A DNA stretch of 64,000 bases from Polaromonas sp. GTDB lineage: Bacteria; Pseudomonadota; Gammaproteobacteria; Burkholderiales; Burkholderiaceae_C. The stretch covers positions 62,001 through 126,000 of the forward strand of contig NZ_JABBPC010000029.1 of assembly GCF_012927485.1 (NCBI RefSeq). Reading direction: 5' to 3'. The notes under the pieces were generated by a model, which worked only from the letters and a program-made list of their open reading frames with translations, did no database searches and had not been told where the DNA came from. Every line of letters begins with the position of its first letter. The stretch's first letter is position 1. This document shows positions 18,416-29,658 of the stretch, piece by piece. The position numbers and the translations under genes were made by a program.

Positions 18416-18737
18416 ATGCTGAGGCCTCGCACACTTAAATTTCGGGCGATTATTGTGGCCGCCTATATCCTGCTGATGTTGCCGAGTGCCATATGGCCTG
18501 TGTATTTCGATTCGCTGACCAATTATTTATTGCTGCCGCCGTATTTATCTGTTTCTCTTTTTCACATGCTCAGGGTTCCCGAGCTTGCTTGAGCATAATG
18601 GTTTGTGCGGGTGGGGCTGGTGTGCGCCAACCGTTTTCGGCTGGATCTTTGTCGCAGCGTTCTGGGTGCTGGTTGCCTGGGGCGGCGCTTGGGTGATTGC
18701 CGCGCTGGCCATGCGGTTCATCCGCAACATGCGTTAG
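18416..18737 (+). pseudogene. Small membrane protein interrupted by a +1 frameshift
   Basis: ATG 18416 opens a 58-codon frame with a hydrophobic N-terminus (FRAIIVAAYILLMLPS) that stops at 18590-18592. From 18591 the next frame continues in the same style (GWGWCAPTVFGWIFVAAFWV, then AWVIAALAMRFIR) to a stop at 18735. One extra T in CTTGCTTGAG accounts for the break. Joined, it would be about 107 residues with two or three membrane spans. The family is not recognised; a sequencing error is an alternative. Confidence 0.5.
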
Positions 18738-19038
18738 TGTGATTGCCGTGTAGTTTATGGCTTTGGCGGCCCAATCAATGGGTGCGTTGCTTGAGGCAAT
18801 ATATGTCGAAGCCGTTTCCCTGCGTGGCTTACTGCCGATATGAGCGGGTGTTTGTCGTGCAAGGCATAAGAAGAAGGCTGTCACGTAGGCGCAACAAACT
18901 TGCAAACTCGGGCCTTCGACCACGAGCGAAATTTGTTTATCAAAAACACAGGTAAGAATAGAATGCGCGATCGCCTGCTGATCTTCAGGGACTGCAATTA
19001 ATATCATCAGCGATACCTCAACAATTACAAGGAATAAC
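18738..19038. other. Intergenic stretch, nothing recognised
   Basis: No convincing coding frame or repeat. The last ~40 bases should hold the leader of the lipoprotein gene at 19039, which has AAGGA ten bases before its ATG. Confidence 0.5.
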
Positions 19039-19509
19039 ATGGTGAAGAAAACGACGATGGCCACTCTGGTCATTACTGTATTAATGGCAGGCTGCGCGAC
19101 CAAGCAGGCCGAAAACCAATCTGCTGCATCGACGCCTGCGCCGGCCGCCACCGTAGCGGCCAAGGCAAAACCGTCTACACCCGTCACACGTATCGTGAAA
19201 TCAAAAAATGGTGAATATGACGGTGAAATAATCGGCACGCCCGGCGCAAACAGCAAGTTTGCCAAATTGGAGATCGGCATGCGGCTGCGTGAAGTGTCCG
19301 ACCTTATCGGCGCACCGGACGATCTTGAACGCCATGAAACCGGTAAGCGCTGGATACCGTTTTATTTTGGTGCTGACGCGCAACGTCTTGAAGTGCTGTA
19401 CAAGGGCGAAGGCTGCCTGACCTACACCGGCGGCAATGTATTCGGTGGCGGTGGCAATGAATTGATCCGTATTACGGTCGATCCAAAAGGTACTTGCCAG
19501 CGCGGCTAA
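19039..19509 (+). CDS. Lipoprotein with BamE/SmpA-like core
   Basis: 156 residues. The signal peptide ends in a lipobox (LMAGC, Cys20), followed by an Ala/Pro/Lys-rich linker to about residue 58. The folded part has LEIGMRLREVSDLIGAPDD, which resembles the start of the BamE/SmpA fold, then short strand-forming segments and CLTYTGGNVFGGGGNEL. Exported, probably outer-membrane anchored. It lies alone between decayed regions, and no partner suggests its task. Confidence 0.65.
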   Translation: MVKKTTMATLVITVLMAGCATKQAENQSAASTPAPAATVAAKAKPSTPVTRIVKSKNGEYDGEIIGTPGANSKFAKLEIGMRLREVSDLIGAPDDLERHETGKRWIPFYFGADAQRLEVLYKGEGCLTYTGGNVFGGGGNELIRITVDPKGTCQRG

Positions 19510-19633
19510 GGACATAGCAGCGGCATCGAACGATGATGTGCGCAAAAAACATTCCCAAGCCGGCGCTGCATAGTCGCTGCACCGGCTTGGCGTGATGTAC
19601 CGGTCACATGACACGGGCAAGCATCGTCATTAT

Positions 19634-20480
19634 CTATTTCACCGGCGTCACGCGCCATATGATGTTGCCGACATCATCGGCTACCAGCAGTGCGCCTTTA
19701 CCACCTACCGCCGCGCCGACCGGGCGCCCCAGCGCATCGCCATCCTTGCTGAGAAATCCCGTGAGTACGTCCTCCGGCATCCTTGCGGGCTGCCCGTTGG
19801 CGAACGGTACGAATATCACTTTGTAGCCGCTACGCGGCTTGCGGTTCCATGACCCGTGCTGGCCGATGAAGGCGCCGCCGGCATAACGTTGCGGCAAGAG
19901 CTTGCCTTCATAAAAGGTCAGTCCGAGCGATGCGGTATGCGGGCCGAGTGCATAGTCCGGCACGATTGCCTTGGCTACCATGTCGGGACGCGGCGGCTTC
20001 ACTCTCGTATCGACATGCTGGGCGTAATAGCTGTGCGGCCAGCCATACAAAACGCCATCCTTCACCGACGTCATGTAGTCCGGCACGAGATCGCTGCCGA
20101 TCTCGTCGCGTTCATTGACGGCGGTCCATAGCGCGCCGCTTTGCGGTTGCCAGCCCATGCCGTTTGGATTGCGCAGGCCCGATGCGAAGAGGCGCGAGCG
20201 GCTGCTGGCCGGATCGATTTCGAGGATGGCGGCGCGCTTGACTTCGTTTTCCATGCCGTTTTCAGCCACGTTGCTGTTCGAGCCGACCGTTGCGTAAAGC
20301 TTGCTGCCGTCGCGGCTGGCAATCAGGTTTTTGGTCCAGTGATGGTTAATCGGACCGGCGGGCAGATCGGCAACTTTCAAGCCGGGCGCCGTGATCTGGG
20401 TATCGCCGGTTTTGTACGGGAAGCGCATCATCGCATCGCTGTTGGTGACATACAGATCGTGTTTCCAAAGACCGCCTCCG
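19634..20480 (-). pseudogene. Sorbosone-type sugar dehydrogenase, 5' end lost
   Basis: The translation matches the C-terminal two thirds of PQQ-type glucose/sorbosone dehydrogenases: [35 protein letters not shown] and [12 protein letters not shown]. The active-site-like [16 protein letters not shown] and a C-terminal [14 protein letters not shown] follow. About 100 N-terminal residues, including the signal peptide, are missing; upstream of ~20480 the frame stays open but the homology is gone and lpdA sequence lies on the other strand. It probably became non-functional through the rearrangement at this junction. Confidence 0.75.
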
Positions 20481-20558
20481 GCGGCGCCATTGTCAGCGGC
20501 CGCGACGAAGGTGTCACCAAACTGCTGTTTGATGATTCGCCGGAAGCACGGCCACGGC

Positions 20559-20755
20559 AAGATTCTCAGTAGCGGCATGGTCGGCCCCACGCCGGCGACA
20601 TGATTGGCGAGATCGCGTTGGCGATTGAGATGGGCGCAGATGCGGTCGATATCGGCAAGACCATCCACCCGCACCCGACGCTTGGAGAGTCCATCGGCAT
20701 GGCGGTGGAAGTGGCACACGGCAGTTGCACGGATGTGCCGCCTGCGCGCAAGTAA
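20559..20755 (+). pseudogene. lpdA: lpdA (dihydrolipoamide dehydrogenase) 3' fragment
   Basis: The frame ending at 20755 encodes [19 protein letters not shown], then [16 protein letters not shown], and ends in [12 protein letters not shown]. This is the C-terminus of the E3 subunit of pyruvate dehydrogenase in Burkholderiales, including the catalytic H-P-H-P. Before it, [11 protein letters not shown] continues the homology in a frame shifted by one base. Only the last ~60 residues remain. The dimerisation and FAD/NAD domains are absent, so this is a relic; the complete gene must be elsewhere if the cell uses it. Confidence 0.85.
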
Positions 20756-20776
20756 GCCTACCTGAGTCCAGAAGAC

Positions 20777-20812
20777 AGAAAGCCCGAACTGGCAACGGTT
20801 CTGGCTTTTTGC
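20777..20812 (+). terminator. Stem-loop terminator after the lpdA fragment
   Basis: AAAGCCCGAAC and GTTCTGGCTTTTT form an arm pair with one bulge around TGGCAACG, ending in a T-run. It lies 21 bases after the lpdA stop and is probably the original terminator of that gene carried along. Confidence 0.6.
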
Positions 20813-20836
20813 TGTCTGGCTGCTTGGTGTGAGTTG

Positions 20837-21020
20837 GCGTTTAAGTGCTGTAACGGGCAGGGCGACTACCGCACGCCAAAGCCCCATGTCCGCCAAGCGT
20901 TTCGCAAATACCTCGAATGCGGCATCTTCGCGCACGGCTTTGCCAGAGCTCGGTGTGACGACTGTGGACACGACTACTTCGTAGCCTTCTCCTGCAAAGG
21001 TTGTGGAGTGTCTTTATGCA
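20837..21020 (+). mobile_element. IS91-family transposase N-terminal remnant
   Basis: The translation [43 protein letters not shown] and KGCGVSLC matches the zinc-finger start of IS91-type transposases, which move by a rolling-circle-like route. Homology stops after about 60 residues, where the second Cys pair and the relaxase-like catalytic part should follow. Only a fragment remains, but it offers a cause for the gene junctions around it. Confidence 0.8.
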
Positions 21021-21062
21021 GCCAAGTAAACATGGTGGGAACGGTCAATTCTCGAAAGCGGG

Positions 21063-21128
21063 TTGTGTCTGGCAGGCAGGCCCGATATTAATATGCGAAG
21101 CGTATGAGCGCCAGGCTGCCAGACACAA
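21063..21128. repeat. 13-bp perfect inverted repeat
   Basis: TTGTGTCTGGCAG at 21063-21075 is repeated inverted at 21116-21128 with 40 bases between. The likeness extends partly inward. It lies between the IS91 remnant and argG and could be a terminator-like fold or the scar of a lost element. Confidence 0.6.
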
Positions 21129-21182
21129 ACCGCCCGATCCCCCTGCTTCAAAGCAACAGTCGCTGCTCAAGCGAACACTGAT

Positions 21183-22875
<1,693 letters not shown>

Positions 22876-23026
22876 GAGGAGAAGTGGGGAGGAGATGAGT
22901 GGATAAAGGGCCGCGCTGCGACCAGCGGTCTGACGTCAGCCGGTGATTTTAGGTTACCCGCGCGGTCCGGCCCAGCTCGACCTGAATCCGTCTTTCCATT
23001 CACGGCGTATCTGGTAATACTGGACA

Positions 23027-23611
23027 ATGACGTTCATGAAGCCAGAAAGCCCGGATATTCAATTGATTGCTCTGCTAGACCGTGTTGCCTTGGCTGATGA
23101 GTCGGCCCTCAGGGAGTTGTACGAGTTGACCTCGTCCAAGCTCTATGGCGTTGCAGTGCGCGTGGTCACTAACCGCGAATGGGCAGAAGATGTGCTGCAA
23201 GAAGCCTTTTTGAACATCTGGCGGATTGCGGGCGACTACAAGGCGACGCTGTCGCCCCCGATGGCCTGGATGGGCTTGGTGGTTCGCAGCCGTGGCCTTG
23301 ATTTTTTGCGCCGTCGGACTTCGGACCGCGCCGACGCGATGCAGGAGTTGGACGACGTGATTTCCGACACAGTGGCGGGGGACTCTCCCAACCCGATGGA
23401 CACGACGCAGGCCAGCGAGCAGGCTCGGGCGTTACACCAATGCCTGAGTCAGCTGGAGAATAAGCAGCGGGAAGTGGTGAGTTTGGCTTATCTGCGTGAC
23501 TTGAGTCATGGCGAACTGGCCGAGCAACTCAAATTGCCGTTGGGTACTGTAAAAACCTGGATTCGTCGCGGCTTGGAACAATTGCGCGGCTGCATGGCGA
23601 GGTTCTCATGA
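23027..23611 (+). CDS. ECF sigma factor (SigK/RpoE type)
   Basis: 194 residues. Region 2 lies in the first half: ALRELYELTSSKLYGVAV, then EWAEDVLQEAFLNIWR, which contacts the -10 element and core. Region 4 is the C-terminal helix-turn-helix: QREVVSLAYLRDLSHGELAE, then LPLGTVKTWIRRGLEQLR. There is no region 3, as is usual for extracytoplasmic-function factors. It overlaps the next gene, its anti-sigma factor, by ATGA. The signal it serves cannot be told from the window. Confidence 0.92.
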   Translation: MTFMKPESPDIQLIALLDRVALADESALRELYELTSSKLYGVAVRVVTNREWAEDVLQEAFLNIWRIAGDYKATLSPPMAWMGLVVRSRGLDFLRRRTSDRADAMQELDDVISDTVAGDSPNPMDTTQASEQARALHQCLSQLENKQREVVSLAYLRDLSHGELAEQLKLPLGTVKTWIRRGLEQLRGCMARFS

Positions 23612-24381
23612 ATTTAATCAACAACGTCTCTTTGATGGAACAACTTGCAGCGAGCTACGCGCTGGGTACTTTGCGCGGCGGTGCGCGGCGCCGCTTCGAA
23701 GCGCTGGCGCGTGACAACGCCACGTTGCGCGCTGCGGCGCTGATTTGGCAAAGTCGACTGGCCTCAGTGGCGGAATTACAGCCGCAGGCGGCGCCCAGTG
23801 CGGCCGTGTGGAAACGCATTGAAAACCTTGTCAGGGCGGAAAAGCAGGCGAAAGCGATGCAGGCTGCACGCACGGCCCCGGTGCCTGCGGTTGGTTGGTG
23901 GGCCAGCCTAGGGCTGTGGCGCGGCGCGACCGCTGCAGGGGCTTTTGCCGCGGCCATTGCGGTCGTTACAGGGCTTAACCTCAACACGCAATTGAGCGGG
24001 CAAGTTCAAGATCTGTCGGCCAAGCTGTCTGCCACGCCTGACATCCAATACGTCGCCGTGCTGGCGGACGATAAGGCGTCGGCATCCATGCTTGTGACGT
24101 TCGATCCCAAGAGCAAAAAACTGCTGCTCAAGCGCGTGGGCGATTTCCGCGAGCAGACGGACAAGTCGCTGGAGTTGTGGGCCTTGCCGCCGGGGGCTGC
24201 TCCGAAATCATTGGGCGTATTGAGTGGTGATGCGGTGGTTCGCCTGACCGCAGCGGACCGCGATGTCCGGGAAGTTCCGACATTGGCCATCACCCTGGAA
24301 TCCAAGGGTGGCGTGCCGCCGGGAAGCGGGCCTAACGGACCGGTGTTATTCAAAGGGGCGCTGATTCAAACCGTGCAATAG
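23608..24381 (+). CDS. RskA-type anti-sigma factor
   Basis: 257 residues. The N-terminal ~90 residues form the anti-sigma domain (MEQLAASYALGTLRGGARRR with F-E-A-L-A-R following). One transmembrane span (about 110-130, TAAGAFAAAIAVVTGLNL) and an exported RskA domain follow, including the ending P-x-G-S-G-P-N-G-P-V-L-F-K-G. It holds the preceding sigma factor at the membrane until a signal causes release. Translational coupling by ATGA keeps the two in ratio. Confidence 0.9.
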   Translation: MNLINNVSLMEQLAASYALGTLRGGARRRFEALARDNATLRAAALIWQSRLASVAELQPQAAPSAAVWKRIENLVRAEKQAKAMQAARTAPVPAVGWWASLGLWRGATAAGAFAAAIAVVTGLNLNTQLSGQVQDLSAKLSATPDIQYVAVLADDKASASMLVTFDPKSKKLLLKRVGDFREQTDKSLELWALPPGAAPKSLGVLSGDAVVRLTAADRDVREVPTLAITLESKGGVPPGSGPNGPVLFKGALIQTVQ

Positions 24382-24423
24382 GAAGCCACCTAGGCCGTTG
24401 CCTACCAGGCGGCGGAGTATAAG

Positions 24424-24451
24424 AAAAGGGGCTTTGAAAAGCCCCTTTTTA
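24424..24451. terminator. Rho-independent terminator
   Basis: AAAAGGGGCTTT and AAAGCCCCTTTTT form a strong stem with A- and T-runs on each side, between the convergent anti-sigma and glycine-zipper genes. It should act in both directions. Confidence 0.85.
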
Positions 24452-24466
24452 TTGCACTGGTGGAAG

Positions 24467-25201
24467 TCAATGCCAGCGGTGATGGCCGGCGTAACCGCCG
24501 CGGCTATAACCAAAATTGAGTGAGAGCCCAATCGGCGAGTAATAGGGCGAGTAGTACGAAGGTCCGTAATAGGGCTGGGCGTAATAAGGCTGCGCGTAGT
24601 AAGCCGGGTACACCACCGGTGCCGAGACCATGGGTTGCTCATAAATCTGCTGCTGGATTGGGGCGGGCTGGATGTAAGTCTGCGGCTGAACAGCTTGCGG
24701 TGCAGGGGTGATAGCGCCTACCGGAGTCACTTGCAGGCGCACGTACGAGCCTGGGTCGTTCGCCATTTGAACGTTGTACTGGGTGCCGGAATATTCGTAC
24801 ACCACGTTGTAATGACTGGGTCGATTTTCGTAAAACGTCTGCGTCGTGCATTGCTGCACGTTCTGAACCTGACTGTTGCCGCCTTCAATGCGGTCGCCAA
24901 TCATCGCGCCACCCACCAGGCCGAGCACGGTGGCTGCGGCCCGGCCACCGCCATTGCCAATCGCGTTGCCGGCTGCGCCCCCCGCCAAGGCCCCCATAAG
25001 CGCGCCCGCACCCGATTTGGGCGCCTGTGTAATCACGGCCTGGTTGTTGCACACCTGACGTGGCACGGCAACTTGTTGCACCACCGGCGTGCTGGAGATG
25101 ACCCGCGCAAGAATGTCCATGGCCGACGCGGACCCAGCCAGCAAACTGCCTGCGGCGGCAACCGAAGAGACGATCAAGGTTCTAACCAATACTTTTTTCA
25201 T
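24467..25201 (-). CDS. Exported glycine-zipper 2TM-domain protein with Tyr/Pro-rich tail
   Basis: 244 residues. A Sec signal peptide (cleavage near SASA-MD) is followed by VCNNQAVITQAPKSG. The glycine zipper at about 63-105 (GALMGALAGGAAGNAIGNGGG, then GLVGGAMIGDRIEG) is the core of the 17-kDa-antigen/2TM family. The next part is typical (QQCTTQTFYENRPSHYNVVY). The last ~75 residues are unusual: QP-rich, then tandem YYAQPYYAQPYYGPSYYSPY. Probably a surface or envelope-associated protein of unknown task. Confidence 0.8.
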   Translation of the reverse strand: MKKVLVRTLIVSSVAAAGSLLAGSASAMDILARVISSTPVVQQVAVPRQVCNNQAVITQAPKSGAGALMGALAGGAAGNAIGNGGGRAAATVLGLVGGAMIGDRIEGGNSQVQNVQQCTTQTFYENRPSHYNVVYEYSGTQYNVQMANDPGSYVRLQVTPVGAITPAPQAVQPQTYIQPAPIQQQIYEQPMVSAPVVYPAYYAQPYYAQPYYGPSYYSPYYSPIGLSLNFGYSRGGYAGHHRWH

Positions 25202-25397
25202 GATGTAAACCTCTTTTCAGCAACGGGCTGGGATGAGCCGTTTTGGCGGGTTCACCCGCAACGCAGATCAGGACTTGAGCGCAAGCCCTGATTTTAATAA
25301 ATAGGATTCATTTTGCGGCGCGTAGTTCGGTAAATTGACTGTAAAGCTTTCCGTAGCCTGCCCGCGAAGAAAAGACCGGCCCCCACTGCAATTGAAG

Positions 25398-25742
25398 TCA
25401 AACCCGGGCAGACCAAGCCGCGGGGTCAAACCCGACGCTGATCTCATTCCCCCAGTCCACCACCGGGCGCTTGATGGCGCTGGGATGGGTCAGCATCAGC
25501 GCCTGCGCGCTGGCTGCGTCCATCACTGCGGCCTGGGCGGCGCCATCAAGCTTGCGCCAGGTCGTCCCCTTGCGGTTGAGCAGCTTTTCCCATCCGACGG
25601 CCTGTGTCCACAGCGCCAGTTTTTCCGGTTCTATGCCTTGCTTTTTGAAGTCATGAAATTCATACGTCTGTCCGTGTTCGATCAGCCATGCGCGGGCCTT
25701 TTTAACGGTGTCGCAATTGGAAATACCATAAAGAATAATCAT
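25398..25742 (-). CDS. ArsC/Spx-like thioredoxin-fold protein (YffB type)
   Basis: 114 residues starting MIILYGISNCDTVKKARAW. The fold and the single N-terminal Cys (about residue 10) match the ArsC/Spx family, as do D-F-K-K-Q-G-I at ~35 and the late PSAIKRPVVDW. A C-x-x-C pair is absent: CDTV has only one Cys. Such YffB proteins are called arsenate-reductase-like but many act in thiol redox instead; arsenic genes are not nearby. The open frame upstream to 25772 lacks support. Confidence 0.82.
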   Translation of the reverse strand: MIILYGISNCDTVKKARAWLIEHGQTYEFHDFKKQGIEPEKLALWTQAVGWEKLLNRKGTTWRKLDGAAQAAVMDAASAQALMLTHPSAIKRPVVDWGNEISVGFDPAAWSARV

Positions 25743-25820
25743 GCTGCAATTCTTGCAGGTTTTTGAGTTCAAAATAGGTCTTACACGTTTGCCATTCGGC
25801 CGCTGGTAGCTATCAAATAA

Positions 25821-26870
<1,050 letters not shown>

Positions 26871-26932
26871 AGGATTTGACGCTGATAAGTGGCGGCAAGG
26901 GGATTACGCCTTGCGCGACAATCCGAAGCAGT

Positions 26933-28243
26933 ATGGAACACCTCAAAACATTGGCTGACTGGCTGGCTCATTGCGAGCATCTGCATCCCAAAACCATCGA
27001 CATGGGATTGGAGCGCGTGGGCGTTGTGGCGCAGCGGCTGGGCCTGGCGTTTGCTTGCCCGATCATCACAGTCGCCGGAACCAACGGCAAAGGCTCTACC
27101 TGTGCCATGTTGGAGGCCATCCTGCTGGAGGCCGGCTTCCGTACCGGGGTGTACACCTCGCCCCATCTGGTCGATTTTGAAGAGCGTTGCCGCGTCCGTG
27201 GCGATATCGTAAGTGCTACTGATTTAATAGCCTGCTTCGCCCGGGTGGAAAGCGCAAGGTCTGCAAATGGCGACGAGATTTCCCTGAGCTACTTTGAATT
27301 TACGACGCTGGCTATCCTGAAACTGCTGGCGGACGCCGCGCTGGACGTCGTCATTCTGGAGGTCGGACTGGGTGGCCGCCTGGACGCGGTCAATATATTG
27401 GATGCGGATTGCGCAGTGATCACCAGCATCGACCTGGATCATATGGAATTGCTGGGCAACAACCGCGAAAGCATCGGCCTGGAAAAAGCCGGAATTATGC
27501 GCGCGGGAAAGCCCGTAGTGGTGAGCGACCCGGTACCGCCCCAAAGCATTCTTGACCGCGCCGCAGAACTGGGCGCTGACCTGTGGCGTTTTGGCCATGA
27601 CTTCAATTTTTCGGGTGACAAGCTGCAGTGGAGCTGGGCCGGTCGCGGCAGGCGTTATGCCGGGCTGGCTTATCCGGCATTGCGCGGTGCCAACCAGCTC
27701 TTCAACGCCTCTGGCGCGCTGGCGGCGCTGACCGCCTTGCGTGATCGCCTGCCCGTGACGGCGCAAGCCGTTCGCAACGGTTTGTCCATGGTCGAGTTAC
27801 CTGGGCGCTTCCAGCTTATCCCAGGCCAGCCGACGCTGGTGCTGGATGTGGCTCACAACCCGCATGCGGTGGCTGCATTGGCCGAAAATCTTGATGCCAT
27901 GGGCTATTTTCCGTGCACCCACGCGGTCTTTGGCGCCATGGCGGACAAAGATCTGGCGGCCATGTTTCGAAGAGTGGGTCCGCTGGTTGACAAGTGGTAT
28001 TTCACGGATCTGCCGACGGATCGGGCCGCCAGCGGTGCGGATTTGCGTGCTAAATGGGCTTCGGGCGATCCCCGGCCAGACGTGATTGCAGACGTTTACA
28101 AAACCCCCGAGGCCGCTCTTCAGGCGGCCGTAAAGGCGGCGGACCCCGCTGATAGAATTGTGGTGTTCGGCTCGTTCTACACGGTGGGTGGTATTTTGAA
28201 GGGTGGCGTACCGCGTCTATCGGCCCCGCATCTGGCTGCTTGA
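26933..28243 (+). CDS. folC: Dihydrofolate synthase/folylpolyglutamate synthase
   Basis: 436 residues. FolC joins glutamate to dihydropteroate and then adds further glutamates to folates, using ATP. The Mur-ligase-type P-loop is TVAGTNGKGSTCAMLE near residue 45; VILEVGLGGRLDAVNI and ITSIDLDHMELLGN bind substrate and magnesium, and DVAHNPHAV starts the C-terminal domain. It heads a run of same-strand genes folC-dedD-cvpA-purF-metZ-gltX. The open frame from 26729 overlaps pip and is not used. Confidence 0.94.
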   Translation: MEHLKTLADWLAHCEHLHPKTIDMGLERVGVVAQRLGLAFACPIITVAGTNGKGSTCAMLEAILLEAGFRTGVYTSPHLVDFEERCRVRGDIVSATDLIACFARVESARSANGDEISLSYFEFTTLAILKLLADAALDVVILEVGLGGRLDAVNILDADCAVITSIDLDHMELLGNNRESIGLEKAGIMRAGKPVVVSDPVPPQSILDRAAELGADLWRFGHDFNFSGDKLQWSWAGRGRRYAGLAYPALRGANQLFNASGALAALTALRDRLPVTAQAVRNGLSMVELPGRFQLIPGQPTLVLDVAHNPHAVAALAENLDAMGYFPCTHAVFGAMADKDLAAMFRRVGPLVDKWYFTDLPTDRAASGADLRAKWASGDPRPDVIADVYKTPEAALQAAVKAADPADRIVVFGSFYTVGGILKGGVPRLSAPHLAA

Positions 28244-28297
28244 GGTCAGGTAAGGTCGAACTAGCCACGTTAACCGTCAAGGGATTCAAACCACACC

Positions 28298-29122
28298 ATG
28301 TCGCTTTTCAATTTCCGTCGGGGCGGTTCCACCTCTGCGCCTACTGCCGGCTCAGCCGCTCAACCGGAAAGCGTGGAAGTCATGCGCAAACGCGCTAAGC
28401 ACCGCCTGATCGGCGCAGTCGTTTTGGTGTTGATGGGCGTGCTGGGTTTTCCGCTGTTATTCGATACGCAGCCACGGCCCATTGCCGTCGATATTCCGAT
28501 TGAAATTCCCGGTAAAAACACGGTCAAGCCGCTCGTTGGTCCCGCGCCAGCTGCTCCTATGGCTGCGGATGCAGCTTCTGCAGTGGCGCCGGCGGACAAG
28601 GTGACGGCGGCCTCCAGTCTCGCACCCAAAGAAGAGATATTGCCATCAAAACCGTCTTCCGTAACGGTCGCACCGGCGCCATCTGCTATCAAAAACGAAG
28701 CAAAATCAGAGTCGAAGCCGGCTGTGAAAGCCGAAGTCCGGCCTGAACCTAAAGTACCGACCAAGGCTGAGGCCAAGGTGGAAGCCAAACCGGCTCCTAA
28801 GGCGCCGGCTGCGAGTGGCGACGGTGCGCGTGCCAGCGCCTTGCTCAACGACACCGCACCGCCGGTAGAAAAAACCGCGGGTGCCGACGCATCAGGCCGT
28901 GTGGTGGTGCAGGTCGGTGCCTTTGCCGATGTTGCCAAGGCGCGCGAAGTACGCGTCAAGCTGGAAAAAGCGGGTCTTAAAACCTATACACAAGTTGCCG
29001 AAACCAAGGATGGCAAGCGTATTCGAGTGCGCGTGGGCCCGTTTGCCAGCAAGGCCGACGCTGAAACGGCCGCGCGCAAGATCAAGGCGCTTGATTTGCC
29101 TGCAGCCATTCTTAGCCTTTAA
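28298..29122 (+). CDS. dedD: SPOR-domain protein, DedD-like
   Basis: 274 residues. A short cytoplasmic part is followed by one transmembrane span (about 36-52, LIGAVVLVLMGVLGFPLLF), a long Ala/Pro/Lys/Glu-rich periplasmic linker, and a C-terminal SPOR domain. That domain has VVVQVGAFADVAKAREVRVK, then R-I-R-V-R-V-G-P-F and A-D-A-E-T-A-A-R-K. SPOR domains bind denuded glycan strands at the division septum. The linker is low complexity. The position between folC and cvpA matches the E. coli-like order. Confidence 0.88.
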   Translation: MSLFNFRRGGSTSAPTAGSAAQPESVEVMRKRAKHRLIGAVVLVLMGVLGFPLLFDTQPRPIAVDIPIEIPGKNTVKPLVGPAPAAPMAADAASAVAPADKVTAASSLAPKEEILPSKPSSVTVAPAPSAIKNEAKSESKPAVKAEVRPEPKVPTKAEAKVEAKPAPKAPAASGDGARASALLNDTAPPVEKTAGADASGRVVVQVGAFADVAKAREVRVKLEKAGLKTYTQVAETKDGKRIRVRVGPFASKADAETAARKIKALDLPAAILSL

Positions 29123-29137
29123 TTAGCGCGCAAATTA

Positions 29138-29623
29138 GTGGCAGCGGTTGATTGGATTTTGCTGGGGGTATTGCTCTTTTCGATGCTGTTGGGCGCATGG
29201 CGCGGGCTGGTTTACGAGGTGTTGGCGGTGTTGGGTTGGGCGGCCTCGTTTTATGTGGCGCAATGGTTTGCGCCCCAGGTGGCTACCCTGCTGCCCATCT
29301 CGTCGGCTTCGGAGCCGGTGCGCTATGCAGTGGCGTTTGTGCTGATATTTATTGCCGCCGTATTTGTGGCGGGTTTGCTTGCTTTTTTGCTGAAGAAGCT
29401 CGTTGAAGCCATGGGGTTGCGTCCGGTAGACCGGACGCTGGGGGCCGCTTTCGGCTTGGTGCGGGGCGTGATTTTGCTGCTGGCCGCTACCGTGGTGATA
29501 AACATGACGGCGCTCAAGGCCAGCAACTGGTGGCAGGCGTCTCAAGGCGCGGCCATGCTGACGACCACGCTGAAAGGTTTGAAGCCGATGCTCCCCGAAC
29601 AGTTTTCAAAGTATCTGAATTAA
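29138..29623 (+). CDS. cvpA: CvpA family membrane protein
   Basis: 161 residues with four predicted transmembrane helices, starting at GTG. VDWILLGVLLFSMLLGAWRG, then VYEVLAVLGWAASF and GLRPVDRTLGAAFGLVRG are CvpA hallmarks. CvpA is needed for colicin V production in E. coli and more generally for envelope resistance; its mechanism is not settled. Lying directly before purF it matches the conserved cvpA-purF pair. Confidence 0.9.
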   Translation: MAAVDWILLGVLLFSMLLGAWRGLVYEVLAVLGWAASFYVAQWFAPQVATLLPISSASEPVRYAVAFVLIFIAAVFVAGLLAFLLKKLVEAMGLRPVDRTLGAAFGLVRGVILLLAATVVINMTALKASNWWQASQGAAMLTTTLKGLKPMLPEQFSKYLN

Positions 29624-29658
29624 TTTTTTACGAGTCAAAAAATCATGATTGAAACACC

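Noticed and set aside
18570..19280. 236-codon minus-strand frame across the frameshifted membrane gene and the lipoprotein start
   Set aside because: It runs antisense to a lipoprotein with a clear lipobox and ribosome site, and its sequence matches nothing recognised.
20540..20971. N-terminal 140 codons open in frame with the truncated dehydrogenase
   Set aside because: This part is antisense to the lpdA fragment and terminator; no signal peptide or dehydrogenase similarity, so it is chance fusion.
25202..25397. Possible regulatory RNA between the glycine-zipper and ArsC-like genes
   Set aside because: No stable paired arms or known riboswitch pattern could be made out.
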